Shown: piece after piece, positions 22,631 to 33,375 of the stretch
How positions within the stretch are numbered: the stretch's first letter is position 1
Layout: the number at the start of each line of letters is the position of its first letter
Assembly: GCF_963082655.1 (NCBI RefSeq)
Contig: NC_081556.1
Span: forward strand, 66,951,727-67,015,726
Reading direction: 5' to 3'
DNA: 64,000 bases
Source of the DNA: Stomoxys calcitrans
Taxonomy: Eukaryota > Arthropoda > Insecta > Diptera > Muscidae
The notes under the pieces: generated by a model
Seen by the model: only the letters and a program-made list of their open reading frames with translations
What the model was told of the DNA's origin: nothing
Database searches by the model: none
Translations under genes and position numbers: made by a program

Positions 22631-22674
22631 GGGAGATTTCTCGACTCCGACCCCAGAGTTGACTCCGAGAAGTT

Positions 22675-23230
22675 AATTTTTATACCCACCATCATAGGAT
22701 GGGGTTATACTAATCTTGTCTTGTCAATCTGGATCGTCTCGACATTCTGAGTCGATATAGCCATGTCCGTCCGTCCGTCTGTCAAAATCACGATAGCGAT
22801 CGAAAGCGTCAATCCAGCCGCTTGAAATTTTGCATAGATACTTAATATTGATGTATATCATTGGGGATTGAAAGTGGATCACATCGATCCAGATTTGGAT
22901 ATAGCTCCTATATAAACCAATCTCCCAATGTGACTTCTGAAGCGCCTGGAAGCCGGTCTACAACCCCTTCAACCCACAGTTTTTCTCCGATTTGGCTGAA
23001 ATTTTGCATGTGGTGTACTGTTACGACTTGCAACAAATGTATCAAGGACGGTCCAAACCTTGATATAGCTCCCATATAAACCGGTCTCTCGATTATCCTT
23101 GCTCGGTTTTTAGAAGCTTTAATTTTTGCTGTTTTGACAACTAAATTTATTTTGTATAAATTTTTAGCAGAATCCATTGAGGTGTGTTCCCAAGATTCGG
23201 CCCAGCCGAACTTAGCACGCTTTTACTTGT
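22675..23230 (+). repeat. Fly TTTATACCC repeat, both ends present
   Basis: Starts 'tttttatacccaccatcata', has 'ccgtccgtccgtctgtcaaa' and ends 'ggcccagccgaacttagcac' plus 'gcttttacttgttg'. A short version with two body units. The 72-aa and 89-aa ORFs over it are repeat translation. Confidence 0.9.
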
Positions 23231-23999
23231 TGTTACTTTATGGTGGCAGGAAAATCTTGGCATACGAGGATTGCCCTTTATATCTCGGGATTTAACAACC
23301 CTTGTGTTGCAATCTATCAACTGACAGCTCTATCGTAAAGCTTGACATTTTTGAGGTTATACGTACTCAGAACGTTTTGACATACGAGCGCTTTTTGTGT
23401 TGTTTACAGTAATTTAAAAGATTCATCTCGACCAAAAATCGAGAACATTTTCGTGCGATTATTTTTCACAACTTTCGACGTGAATTAACTCAACAACAGT
23501 GCATCGATGAACTTAATTCAATTTTTGGCGATGAAGCTCCATCAAGGACCAGTGTTTATCGATGATATGGTGAATTCAAATTCAGGTCGTAGTTCACTCA
23601 AAGACGAATTGGCGATGTAATAGTGAAGGTCGTCTAAAATCAATTGTTGTTCCAAAAACCATTGATGGTGTGCGCCAACTAATATTCGAAGATCGTCATG
23701 TGACTTTTCGTGAGATTGAAACAACCTTAGGCATTTGTGAGAACAGCATACATTCAATATTGCATGAACATTTGACCGTAAGAAAAATTTGTTCGCATTG
23801 GATCCCACACAATTTGTCAAAAAAAGGCAAGTGCCGATTGGTCGAATGAAATGCTCCAAAAATACGGTCGCGGTGCTATGACATCGTAATTGGCGATGTA
23901 ATAGTGTATGTACGCGTATGAGCCCGAATGTAAACAGCAGTCGGCTGTATGAGTATTTCAAGATGAGCCAAATCCAACAAAAGTTGCTCGCGCACGAGC

Positions 24000-24251
24000 C
24001 ACTTCCAAGCAAATGATCGCCGGTTTTTTCAACTGTAACTGTACATGTCGCAATCGTACAACTAAAACAACACAGAACAGTCAATTTCTGAGTGGTACAC
24101 AAGCATTTGTTTGCCAGTTGTCTCCCAAGAAAATAGGAAAACCAACCGCCGAAGTCAATCACTCTTCACCACAACAATGGGAGCTCTCATACATGGGCGC
24201 AAACAACTTAATTTTTGAGCACTCAAAACATAGATTTGATGAATCATCCGC
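24000..24251 (+). repeat. Internal mariner duplication, unit 1
   Basis: Runs from 'cacttccaagcaaatgatcg' to 'gatgaatcatccgc'. Repeated at 24256-24501 with offset 250-256 bp and noticeable divergence, so not a recent copying event. Confidence 0.85.
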
Positions 24252-24255
24252 GATG

Positions 24256-24501
24256 CACTTCCAAGCAATCACGGCTGTTTTTCAAAAACCTGTACATGTC
24301 GCAATCATACCACTAGAACAACGCAGAACAGTAAATTCTGAGTGGTACAAACCATTTGTTTGCCAGTTGTCTTCCAAGAAATCAATAAAACCAACCGCCG
24401 AAGACGGATCACTCTTCACCACGACAATGCGAGCTCTCATACATCGGCGCAAACAACTGCATATTTGAGCACTGAAACCACCGATTTGATGAATCATCCG
24501 C
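24256..24501 (+). repeat. Internal mariner duplication, unit 2
   Basis: Second copy, closer to the expected transposase reading (QRRTVNSEWY..., HHDNASSHTS) and continuous with the DD34D C-terminus. Confidence 0.85.
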
Positions 24502-25019
24502 CGTATAGTCCTGACTTGGCACCGAATGACTTCTTTTTATTTCCGTACGTAAAAAATAAAATTAGAGGTCAACGTTGATATTTGAAGGGTTCAAAATACA
24601 TGTTTTGGAGATACCTCAATCAGAGTGGCAAAAGTGCTTCGACAATTGGTTCATACGCATCATAATGGGGAATATTTCGAAAAACAATAAAGCGATTTTC
24701 GATTATTAATATTTGTTTTTGTTCTCTAATCCCGAAATACAAAAGGCAACCCTCGCAGGCACTGATAGGTCCAACTCGATTTTTTGTTACTTTACAGGAT
24801 TTTGATGAAATCGTTATAACTATTATTTTTCATTTTAATTTACTTTGGAACAATTTGAAGAGCAATAGTCTTGGTAAGAGTAGTTCCAATGGCGCAATCA
24901 ATACTACATAGGTTACATTTAACGAGATTATTTCTTCATTCATAAATAGTCAACTGGATATTTCAGGAGATGTAGAGAGTTTTTTTGGATAACTAATAAT
25001 TCCGTTGAAATTTTTAAAT

Positions 25020-26060
25020 ATTGTTTATCCTCATGTAGTTAATACGATTGTAACAACTTCTACTTTCCCTAAAGCTTAGAAAACGGACAGAATCGATCCC
25101 ATTATGAAGAAATCTAGTGCAAGCTCTTCGGGAGATTTCAGATCAATCACACTACTTCCCATTCTCTCTAAAGTTATGAAGCATGTGTTGAAACACCTTA
25201 CTTACAACTTACTTCTTATATCGATCGAGTAAATCTTTGCCGAGCGATTGTCAATGTGGATTCCGAATGGCAGAAGTAAATACTTCCATGTCACTATTGG
25301 GTGTTGACTGATTCGGTGCGTAAGAACTTTGGGGAAAATAAAATATCTGTACTTATTTCCCTTGATCTGGGAAAGGCAGAAATTGTCAAGAATTTATGGA
25401 CACAGTAGAAGTGCTTGTAGGTTACTGTATTCATATTTGAAAAACAGAACGCAAATTTATTAATATTAAACATGTTTGCTCATCTATTGTACTTTAGGAG
25501 TGGTGTTGCTCAGGGAACAGTACTGGAACCCCTTTTTTATTATTTTTCCTCAGGGATCAGTGCTGGAATCCCTTCTTTTTATTATTTTTCTTAATGATTT
25601 ATTTAAATATATATAGGCAACTGGTGTGTGCTTTTCGCATATGCTGATGATATACAACTCTTGTTAACGGGTTCTATTTATTTCATCAGCATTCTTTAAT
25701 CAAAAATTGACTTTCTGTTACAGTCATTAAGTTTCTGGATGACACCGAATAGATTTTTTTGTGAATGCAAATAAGGAAAGGGCTCTGATGTTCTCGAGTT
25801 GAGAAGTTCAACCTCTGAATCTTAGTTACAATATACATAGTATACAGTGCTTGGGCGTTGTATTAGGTAACAAACAAACTGATGACTACATATGGATAAT
25901 GTTGTAAAACATACAAATGCTATTCTGATCTAGTTTTACCACGATCTGTTAAGGAACGAATGGTTTTTGCGCCGGTCATGCCGAATATCCTATATTGTAT
26001 TGAGGTTTACTCTGCCACGACAGCTTGTGTTATGGCGATAGTGCGCTTGGCTGTAAATTG
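25020..26060 (+). pseudogene. Non-LTR reverse transcriptase remnant (Jockey/CR1-like)
   Basis: Pieces in order: KTDRIDPIMKKSSASSSGDF followed by RSITLLPILSKVMKHVL (25083-25200), VLISLDLGKAE (A-box region near 25350), RLLYSYLKNRT (25422), PQGSVLESLLFIIFLNDLF (25550-25600), AYADDIQLLLTGS (YADD at about 25640-25651). Frames change often. The PQG segment is duplicated in tandem (25509-25548 and 25549-25590). No endonuclease or 3' end found. 24756-25019 and 26060-26100 are not assigned. Confidence 0.68.
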
Positions 26061-26109
26061 AGTAGTGAGGTATATTTACTCTCGCCGACTTCTCGACCAT
26101 GTTAGCGAA

Positions 26110-26275
26110 GACGTTGAACGATTTCTACGTTTCGGTTTTTAATTTTAACGAAATTAATTGATCCAATTAATTTCTTAATTAAATTGCTTCAATCACGAAA
26201 ATAATAATATCAATCACCATTTTTGAAAAAGTAATTGAAAAAATTTTCAACTTAAAAAATTGCATATTCAATTAA
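26110..26275. repeat. AATTGA/TCAATT-rich repeat, left part
   Basis: Many short overlapping motifs of the type 'aatcaattaattttttaattgaa'. Continues at 27016-27060 and 27320-27555, so the reversed TTTATACCC repeat appears to sit inside it. Confidence 0.55.
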
Positions 26276-27015
26276 AACAAGTAAAAGCGTGCCAAGTTCG
26301 GCCGGACCGAATCTTGTGAACCCATCACCAGGGATTCTGCTAATAATTTTTTAACAAAATAAATTCAGTTGTAAGGTATAATTTTATTCTACATACCAAA
26401 CTTCTGTCAAACCAGCAAAAAATAAAACTTCTAGGAACCGAACAAGGATGATCGAGAGATCGGTTTACATGGGAGCTATATCAGGTTACAAACTGGTTTT
26501 GGCCGTATTTGGCACAGTTGTTGGAAGTTGTAACAGAACATCGCATGCGATGTCAAAACGGGAGATCGGTTTATATGGGAGCTATATCAGGTTATAGACG
26601 GATTCGGACAGTACTTGGCACAGTTGTTTGAAGTCATCACAGAACACTACATGCAAAATTTTAGCCAAGTCGGCCAAAAATAGCGGCTCCCAGGGGCTCA
26701 AGAAGTCAAATCGGGAGATGGGTTTATATGGAAGCTATATCTAAGTCTGAACCGATATACCCCATTTACAATTCCCAACGACCTACATTGATTTTAAGTA
26801 TCTTTGCAAAATTTCAAGTGGCTATCTTTACACGTTCGACCTCTATCGTGATTTCGACAGACGGTCGGACGGACATGGCTAGAACGACTCAGAATGTCCA
26901 GACGATCAAGAATGTATACACTTTATTGGGTCTTTGACGAATATTTCGAGGTGTTACAAAAGGATTGATGAGATTAGTATACCATCATCCTATAGTGGTG
27001 GGTATAAAAATTTTT
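26276..27015 (-). repeat. Fly TTTATACCC repeat, reverse, both ends present
   Basis: Starts 'aaacaagtaaaagcgtgcca' with 'agttcggccggaccgaatct' and ends 'tatagtggtgggtataaaaa'. Body units show 'gatcggtttatatgggagct'. Inserted within the AATTGA-rich repeat. Confidence 0.9.
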
Positions 27016-27149
27016 AATTGATCCCATTAAAAAACTATTGAAACTTTTTGAAAATTCCTATTATTTCTACACGGTACACGGATGTTCACCTCCTGGAACA
27101 TGAACTTGAGCTTGTTGAGGGCTTTTCCAAATGTTTTCGGGTGCCCTAT

Positions 27150-27275
27150 AGATTTGTTGTTGTCGTAGCAGTGTGTTGTACACTAAGGTAGTAGCTCGAC
27201 GAAGGACTCCATCAGGTTAATCCGACACGTAGAACCGGCTGCCATGGTATTGCTAGATTTGTAGAAATGTGGGAC
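27150..27275 (+). repeat. SINE-like (GTT)n-headed repeat fragment
   Basis: 'ttgttgttgtcgtagcagtg', 'ttgtacactaaggtagtagc', 'gaaggactccatcaggttaa' and 'ggctgccatggtattgc'. The same module is at 32390-32530 and 46190-46290. Confidence 0.6.
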
Positions 27276-27319
27276 GTATGGGCCTTTGAAATCTCTTTCC
27301 TTTTCTATTTTGGTGGATA

Positions 27320-27555
27320 AAATAGCCTTTAATTGAATTTACTTAAGCACGATATTTGAATTTTTTTAGAAACCATTAAAATATAGTCTAATCAATTAAT
27401 TTTTTAATTGAAAATTACAAAATTTTCAATCACGATGGTGATTGAAAAATTTTTTGGGTTCAATTGAAAAACACAAAAATTTTAATCACGACTCTAATTG
27501 AAAAAAATATATTCAATTAAAAAATGCTTGAATCAATTAATTTTTTAAGAAACTA
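27320..27555. repeat. AATTGA/TCAATT-rich repeat, right part
   Basis: Repeats 'atcaattaattttttaattg' and 'attgaaaaattttttgggtt' style motifs several times, matching 26110-26275. Confidence 0.55.
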
Positions 27556-27997
27556 TTAACTTGGTTACCCGGAAGCCTTTCGACGTAGACGACGAACTTT
27601 ATGAAACAGCGAAACGGTCGATAGGACGAGGGAAATAATATGGGGAGATCCGGATCATGAGAAGGCAAGACTATTACTAAAAGGAAGTAAGAAGGAGGTC
27701 AGTATAGCTTTCGGTATCATAACGGGACTACGACCTCACGTATGCAAAATCTGTACGGTAAGTGATAGCGTGTTAAGGGTATGCCGGGAAGATAATGAGA
27801 CTTTGGAGCATTTCCTACGTCATTGCCCGGCTTTATGGAAATCGATTAAGCATTTTGTAAGAAGCACGGAATACCTAACATAGATTTACTTTTTCGAAGT
27901 TACTTTTTAGTAATAAGAGCACACAAGAAGCTGTTTACCGACTAAGGTGTACGTGGCATGGGCGGATTAATATCCGCTCTCTTTTCAACCTAACCTA
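27556..27997 (+). pseudogene. 3' fragment of element C
   Basis: Reads the C-terminal tail of ORF2 (KKEVSIAFGIITG-like, RPHVCKICTVSDSVLRVCRED, LEHFLRHCPAL) and ends in the 3' UTR 'ctcttttcaacctaacctag'. 5'-truncated. Internal deletion after the Cys/His tail removes part of the sequence up to the KHFVRSTEYLT end. Confidence 0.75.
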
Positions 27998-28377
27998 GGC
28001 CGTTTTTTAAATCGTTATAGATATGTTATTTACAACTGTCTCCACCCATTTCGAAAAAAATTAGTTTGTCTCTTTCCCTATAGTCAAACAACAGCAAATT
28101 CAAATTGTAGGGGACCCCACACCTAATCATCAATAACCAGGTTCCTTATTCGTGTTCCTTGGATTGTTTTATAAATAAAATTTTTTTGCGTTGTAAAACA
28201 GAAAAACAGTAGTTTAGCCTTAAAATTACAAACGATGTAGGGTAAGTGTACCAGTAGTTGGCAGTTTAAGGATTTTGCCTTTTTCAATCCATCCTCCTTC
28301 CGGATACAAATGTTCAATTCAATTGAAATTTGGATTTTAAAGTTCGAAATTTTGTTTTGTTTTAGATGCAATTAAAC
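27998..28377. other. Unassigned, AT-rich
   Basis: No family motif. An 82-aa minus ORF (28123-28371) is Lys/Ile/Asn-rich without a visible domain. Confidence 0.3.
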
Positions 28378-29093
28378 ACCTCGAATATTCATCTAAGACC
28401 CCATCAAGTATATACATGCTTGATCGTCTCAACGTTCTGAGTCGATCTAGCCAAGTCCGTCTGTCGAAATCACGATAGCGATCGAACGCGTAAGGCTAGC
28501 TGCGCACACACAGATGCTTAAGATTGATGGGGATTTAAATGGGCCACATCGGTTCAGATTTAGATATAGCTCCCATATCCGAAACTGATCTTTCGATTTG
28601 ACTTCTTGAGCCCTTACGAGCCGCAATCCGTCCAATTTGGCTTAATTAATTTAAGCCAAATTGGACGGACGCATTAAGTGTTCTGTTATGACTTTCAACA
28701 ACTGGGCCAAGTACGGTCCAAATCGGTCTATAACCTGATATATTGTAGCTTCCATATAAACCAATCTCTCGATTTGAGTTCTTCAATCCTTACTAGCCGC
28801 AATTTTTGTCCGATTTGGATGAAATTTTGCATGTGGTGTTCCGATATGACTTCCAACAACTTTGCCAAGTACGATCCAAATCAGTCAATAACCTGATATA
28901 ACCCCCATGAAAACCGGTCTCTCGATCATCCTTGTTCGGTTCCTATAAGCTTTAATTTTTGTTTGTTTGGCATGTAGAATAAAATTATGACCTTCAACTA
29001 AATTTATTTTGTATAAATTTTTAGCAGAATCCATGGTGATGGGTTCCCAAGTTTCGGTCCAGCCAAACTTAGCTCGCTTTTACTTGTTTTCTT
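28378..29093 (+). repeat. Fly TTTATACCC repeat, 5' end missing
   Basis: Starts inside the family at 'cctcgaatattcatctaaga', carries the 'cttgatcgtctcaacgttct' core, three body units and the 3' close 'agctcgcttttacttgtttt'. A small palindrome 'ccaatttggcttaattaatttaagccaaattgg' (split here for length: arms 28630-28643 and 28649-28663) lies inside a unit. Confidence 0.85.
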
Positions 29094-29227
29094 AAGATCG
29101 GGCACTTTTGCACCAGTTGATAGACACCCTATCATTAAAAGCGAAATTCTGACGTAATTTGTAAATTCAGCTCAATTATTTTTGCTTCAAGAAGAGCCAA
29201 GAATATTATTTACTTCATTGACCATTT

Positions 29228-30447
29228 TTATACCCACCACCGAAGGATGGGGGTATATTCATTTTGTCATTCCGTTTGCAACACATCGAAATATCCATTT
29301 CCGACCCTATAAAGTATATATATTCTTGATCAGCGTAAAAATCTAAGACGATCTAGACATGTCCGTCCGTCTGTCCGTCTGTCTGTTGAAATCACGCTAC
29401 AGCCTTTAAAAATAGAGATATTGAGCTGAAACTTTGCACAGATTCTTTTTTTGTCCATAAGCAGGTTAAGTTCGAAGATGGGCTATATCGGACTATATCT
29501 TGATATAGCCCCCATATAGACCGATCATCCGATTTAGGGTCTAAGTCCCATAAAAGCCACATTTATTATCCGATTTCGCTGAAATGTGGGACAGTGAGTT
29601 GCGTTAGGCCCTTCGACATCCTCCGTCAATTTGACTCAGATCGGTCCAGATTTGGATATAGCTGCCATATAGACCGATCATCCGATTTAGGGTCTAAGTC
29701 CCATAAAAGCCACATTTATTATCCGATCTTGCTGAAATTTGAGACAGTGAGTTGTGTTATGCCTTTCGACATCTTTCTTCAATTTGGCCCAGATCGGTTC
29801 AAAGTTGGGTATAGCTGCCATATAGACCGATTTCTTGTTTATGGTTTTGGGCCCATAAAATGCTTATTTATTATCCGATGTCTCCAAAATTTGGGACAGT
29901 GAGTTAAGTTAAACCCCTTGACATACTTCTGCAATATCGCACAGATCGGTTCAGATTTGGATATAGCAGCCATATTGGCCGATATCTACGTTTTAGGTTT
30001 TGGGGCCATAAAAGACGCATTTATTGTCCGATGTCGCTGAAATTTGAGACAGTGAGTTTGGTTAGGCTCTTCAAAGTCCTTCTTCAATTTTGCCCAGATC
30101 GGTCGAGATTTGAATATAGCTGCCATATAGACCGATATCGCGATTTAAGGTCTTGGCCCCATAAAAGGCGCATTTATAATCCGATTTCACTGAAATTTGA
30201 CACAGTGACTTAAGTTAGGCTTTTCGACATCCGTGTCGTATATGGTTCAGATCGGTTTATTTTTAGATATAGCTAGTGTACTTTTAGTATTTGGTCCAAA
30301 TCGGAACATATTTTGATATAACTGATATGGGATATAAGGTATGAAATTTCCACCGAATTTTGATGAAAGGTGGTTTACATATATTCCCGAGGTGGTGGGT
30401 ATCCAAAGTTCGGCCCGGCCGAACTTAACGCCTTTTTACTTGTTTTA
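29228..30447 (+). repeat. Fly TTTATACCC repeat, longest copy, 153-bp internal period
   Basis: Complete copy of about 1.22 kb. 5' end TTTTTATACCCACCACCGAA; then a core with 'tatatattcttgatcagcgt' and 'catgtccgtccgtctgtccg', which resembles a core also known from Drosophila dispersed repeats; then five tandem units starting at 29512, 29665, 29818, 29970 and 30123 (spacings 153, 153, 152, 153), each opening with 'ccatatagaccgat'; then a 3' end 'ttcggcccggccgaacttaa' and 'cctttttacttgtttt'. No TIRs, no long ORF, no target duplication that I can see. Repeat class unknown to me; the 102-aa ORF at 29594 is translation of the tandem units. Confidence 0.92.
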
Positions 30448-30692
30448 ATATAAAGATTGACATACATATATATTAGTAGCAATTCGAATTTAAAAAACAT
30501 AAGTGCCGACTACTCGTACATGCCGAACTTGGGACCACTTATCCTATCAAGTTTTTTTTTAAAGAATCCATAGTTAAGTGTTTTCCAGGGCACACTTCCT
30601 ACTTCGTTACAGTTTAGACTTCAGACAAGCTTAATATCGAAAAATAAAAGAAATGGTATCCCTCGGTTTAATTCACTTTGTTTAATACTTAC
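30448..30692. other. Spacer next to host-like exon
   Basis: AT-rich, no family match. If the exon at 30693-30785 is real, this is its downstream intron, opening with GTAAGTATT on the minus strand (30684-30692). Confidence 0.3.
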
Positions 30693-30785
30693 CTCTCTTG
30701 CCATTACGACATGTCTCAACAGAAAGGGTCTGCCATTTGATACAGGTTGATCGTCCAAATATCTTAAAAACTCGCATTAATATCT
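30693..30785 (-). CDS. Candidate host internal exon (93 bp), function unknown
   Basis: On the minus strand this stretch is bounded by an acceptor-like TTTCTCGCAG (30786-30795) and a near-consensus donor, AGAG then GTAAGTATT (30684-30692). It is open in the frame starting at its third base, reading ILMRVFKIFGRSTCIKWQ, TLSVETCRNGKR. Two Cys and a basic end suggest a secreted peptide or protein, but I do not recognise a family. It sits between repeats in one of the few stretches without transposon similarity. No flanking exon is certain; 30873-31109 is a possible upstream one. Could be chance, as the exon is short. Confidence 0.28.
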
Positions 30786-30872
30786 CTGCGAGAAATAATT
30801 GATCACTGACGTTGAGTGAGGTAATAAATATTGAAGACGATGATGTTGGCACTTCCTATGTATCTTCATTGG

Positions 30873-31109
30873 TTAACAAGACTTTCTGACAATCTGGAAG
30901 ACTTGGAAAACAAAACCTCTTTGTTTGTTGCTTAGGCGTTTAGTTGGAACTTTAATCGTTGGTGTAGTGGATGTCGTAGTGGTTTCTATGTGGGGTACAC
31001 CAATTACTTTTGTTGACTTTACTTTGACATACACTGGAATGTTTATTTTGCGATAAACATTCGAAAATAGTGGGGTTTCTTTTTGTTCGTTCATGTATGG
31101 TTCATTCAT
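30873..31109 (-). CDS. Candidate host coding segment, Thr/Lys-rich, unknown
   Basis: A 78-codon minus-strand ORF. Its middle, KINIPVYVKVKSTKVIGVPH, then ETTTTSTTPTIKVPTKR, has the Val/Lys/Pro and Thr-rich look of secreted or cuticular proteins. It starts at an ATG preceded in frame by a stop. There is no clear signal peptide and no strong donor at its 3' end, so the link to the 93-bp exon is speculative. Overlapping plus ORF 31070-31351 is Val/Cys-rich and less gene-like. Confidence 0.28.
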   Translation of the reverse strand: MNEPYMNEQKETPLFSNVYRKINIPVYVKVKSTKVIGVPHIETTTTSTTPTIKVPTKRLSNKQRGFVFQVFQIVRKSC

Positions 31110-32385
31110 GCAACGTTAAGAGTTCTCACTCGCCACATGTGATACATTTTTTTCGTTCTTTTGGTTATACAGTTTTTGCTCCTGTTATTATTTCGGTTGA
31201 TGTGCAAATATTTATGGGTGTTTTGAGGTTGAAGGAGGCAGTGGATGTATCTGTATGTGTATGCTTATGCGTGCGCGGAACTTTGGACAGTGTAAGTATT
31301 CTGGATGCTGGGCTGGCTGGTGTGTGTAACGTAGCAGTATGTAGGTGTTAGTTAGCCGATGTTTTTATAACGTTTCCTCATTTTAATTTATTTCGTTTAT
31401 TTCATTATGATTTTTCGCATTTGCTCTTTTATTTTATTTGTCGATATTGTATTGTCTCATATAAGTTAGTTGGTAAATTACCGAGGGCTTTTGCTTGGAT
31501 TTATGTTAACATGTAAATGGTATATGTATGTGTAACGGCAAGTTCTTTTTGTTATACAATCTTCAGTAAATAAAAAGATGTGAAAAGTTATCTTTGATAA
31601 ATTTTTCCACTGACGTCGTACAACATAGCAGTATAATTAATGCTACCACACATTTTTCACAGGTTTAACTTATCACTTCAATTTTTATCGCCGCCTGCTT
31701 TTATTCCACCCTTCACATTGGATTTTGTATAGCAGTTATAACGTAAGTTATTCTTTTAAAACTGACGCACTAAGGAGACCATTTTGCTAAGATGAAGCAC
31801 CAAATTATTTTACATTATAGCCTAAATTTAATTTTTATTTGTGTGAATACTCTTTTACCGTTTCCTTTCGCACATCTTAATTATTAACGAGTAGAATTTT
31901 CCTTGCACTGAAAGGAAAAGACACCCTTTTTAATACTTCCCTTATCCCTTGCCAATGTAACTAAGTCGTATGCTTGTTATGCATATGGACAATCACATTC
32001 TTGCGAGTACAAAGTGGTGGATGATTTGTATTTAGATGAAATACGTCGAAAATGGCGATAAATACTGGGAAATTCCTAAAATAGTATCGGTAATGCAGTA
32101 TCAGTTACTTCAAAAAGTAATCGAATACCGTAGCACTGCATTAACAGCTGGAGAAAGTTTACAATTTTGACAAAGTACTTGGCTCTTTTTTCGGATCATA
32201 CGTGGGTATTAAGTTCAGAATTCACAGTGAAACCCCATTTAGAAAAACCATAGTAGAAAAAATTTGTGGAAAAAAATACTCATTGGTGGTACTAAGGTTT
32301 TATTTGAAGGGAGGGGAGGGAGGGGGCTCTCACTTTTTTTTTAAATCGAAAATTGCCAAAATTCTTCTCTTACTCTTAAAAATTC
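31110..32385. other. Low-repeat region, no gene recognised
   Basis: About 1.3 kb without transposon motifs. May be host intergenic or intronic sequence of the candidate gene to the left. It contains poly-pyrimidine stretches and a G-rich run at about 32309-32325. No frame that I can support. Confidence 0.35.
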
Positions 32386-32389
32386 TTCT

Positions 32390-32535
32390 CTTCCTTTTTT
32401 TTGTAGCAGTGTATAGTACACTAAGGCAGCAGCCCTTACCGATGAATGACTTCAATCGGGTCAATCCGGTTCGTACAACTGGCAGCCATGGGATTGTGGT
32501 CGCTGTTAGTTGCAGGAACTGACCCATCGGCGGTG
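32390..32535 (+). repeat. SINE-like repeat module
   Basis: 'ttgtagcagtgtatagtaca', 'ctaaggcagcagcccttacc', 'cgggtcaatccggttcgtac' and 'ggcagccatgggattgtg'; same module as 27150-27275 and 46190-46290. The two ORFs over it (106 and 93 aa) are incidental. Confidence 0.6.
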
Positions 32536-32644
32536 ACATTTGGTGATAAAGTCTGAGCTGACTTGCCAACATACTATTTTTAGGCCGAATGTAATCTTTC
32601 AAAGCCTTCAAAGTGTGGTTGTCTTTGCGAATATCTTTTGGAAG

Positions 32645-32725
32645 TTGTATTAATAGCTTCGAACGCTAGGCAACGGCACTTGCTGCTACTCCGTATGCCC
32701 AGGTTCGAATCCAGCTTTCTTCGCT
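32645..32725 (+). repeat. tRNA-like box B sequence
   Basis: 'cccaggttcgaatccagc' gives a box B and partial T-arm, with a weak box A upstream. T-rich region follows. SINE-like remnant. Confidence 0.35.
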
Positions 32726-33059
32726 AAATGGTCATAAAATATTAAGAAAATAATTTTTTTTTGTTGTAGGGACAAAGGAAATAAAAAACATTTTTTTGAA
32801 ACATTTTTAAATTCTAAATATTTAAAAAAATTGTTACGTCAATATAAATTCTCTAAATTATGAATATATAAAATATCATCAAAATCGGACAACGGAATCG
32901 AAGGTCAGGCATAATGGGTTCAAATTTGGCTTTAAAAATATTTATTGAAATTTACATATAGAAACAATTTTCGGAAAATAATGTTTGGTACAGATAAGCA
33001 TAAAAAATAATAAAAAAATAAAAACGTAAAAAGCTTAATTTAGGCTTTAAAAAATAAAT

Positions 33060-33375
33060 TTTTTTGCCCTTAAAAAAATGCAATAAAATTTAGTCTTTAG
33101 AAAAAATTGTATTGAATTTATTTTTGTATAAAAATTAGTCTTTAGAAAAAATTTAATGAAAATGTTGTCTGAAGAAAAAATTTTAAAGAAATGTTGTTTG
33201 AAGAAAAAACTTTAAAGAAATGTTGTCTTAATAAAAATAATTTTGAGGGGGGTCCGACCCGTGCTGAAGTTTTGCCATTAGAGAATGTTACACTAAAATT
33301 TTGTCTTAAGAAAAAATTTTATTGAAATTTGCTTAGAGCAAAATGTTGTCTTTGTAGAATATAATAAATATGAAA
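33060..33375 (+). repeat. AT-rich tandem array, roughly 30-36 bp units
   Basis: Repeats of the type 'gttgtcttaagaaaaaattt' plus 'aaagaaat' recur about eight times, for example near 33087, 33139, 33166, 33194, 33221, 33301 and 33344. Interrupted at 33245-33295 by a short GC-richer insert 'ggggggtccgacccgtgctg'. Confidence 0.6.

Larger units (their letters stand above)
23420..24700 (+). pseudogene. mariner transposase pseudogene
   Basis: Fragments in several frames in the expected order: ELTQQQCIDELNSIFGDEAPS and SVYR (helix-turn-helix part), VRQLIFEDRHVTFREIETTLG, LHEHLTVRKICSHWIPHNLS, DWSNEMLQKYGRG, a region around 'YAYEPECK' (first Asp context), LEQRRTVNSEWYKP, HHDNASSHTSAQTTAYLST (second Asp) and PPYSPDLAPNDFFLFP (third Asp, mariner DD34D type). 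Many frameshifts and stops, and a piece of the catalytic domain is duplicated. The 206-aa minus ORF at 23542-24162 is a shadow. Confidence 0.85.
23265..24755 (+). mobile_element. mariner (DD34D) element with TIRs and internal duplication
   Basis: Left end CGAGGATTGCCCTTTATATC after TA (23263-23264); right end complementary to it, 'aaatacaaaaggcaaccctcg', finishing at 24755. Length is about 1.49 kb; without the 250-bp duplicated segment it is about 1.24 kb, close to a normal mariner. The right flank reads CA, so one side of the TA duplication has mutated. Confidence 0.85.

Noticed and set aside
23542..24162. 206-aa minus-strand ORF
   Set aside because: Antisense of the mariner transposase, whose motifs (HHDNASSHTS, SPDLAPNDFF) are on the plus strand. 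The ORF has no recognisable domain.
29512..30230. Regularly spaced 153-bp repeats considered as a CRISPR-like or satellite array
   Set aside because: Units are contiguous with no unique spacers, the genome is a fly, and the array has fixed non-repeat ends shared with dispersed copies, so it is part of an interspersed element.
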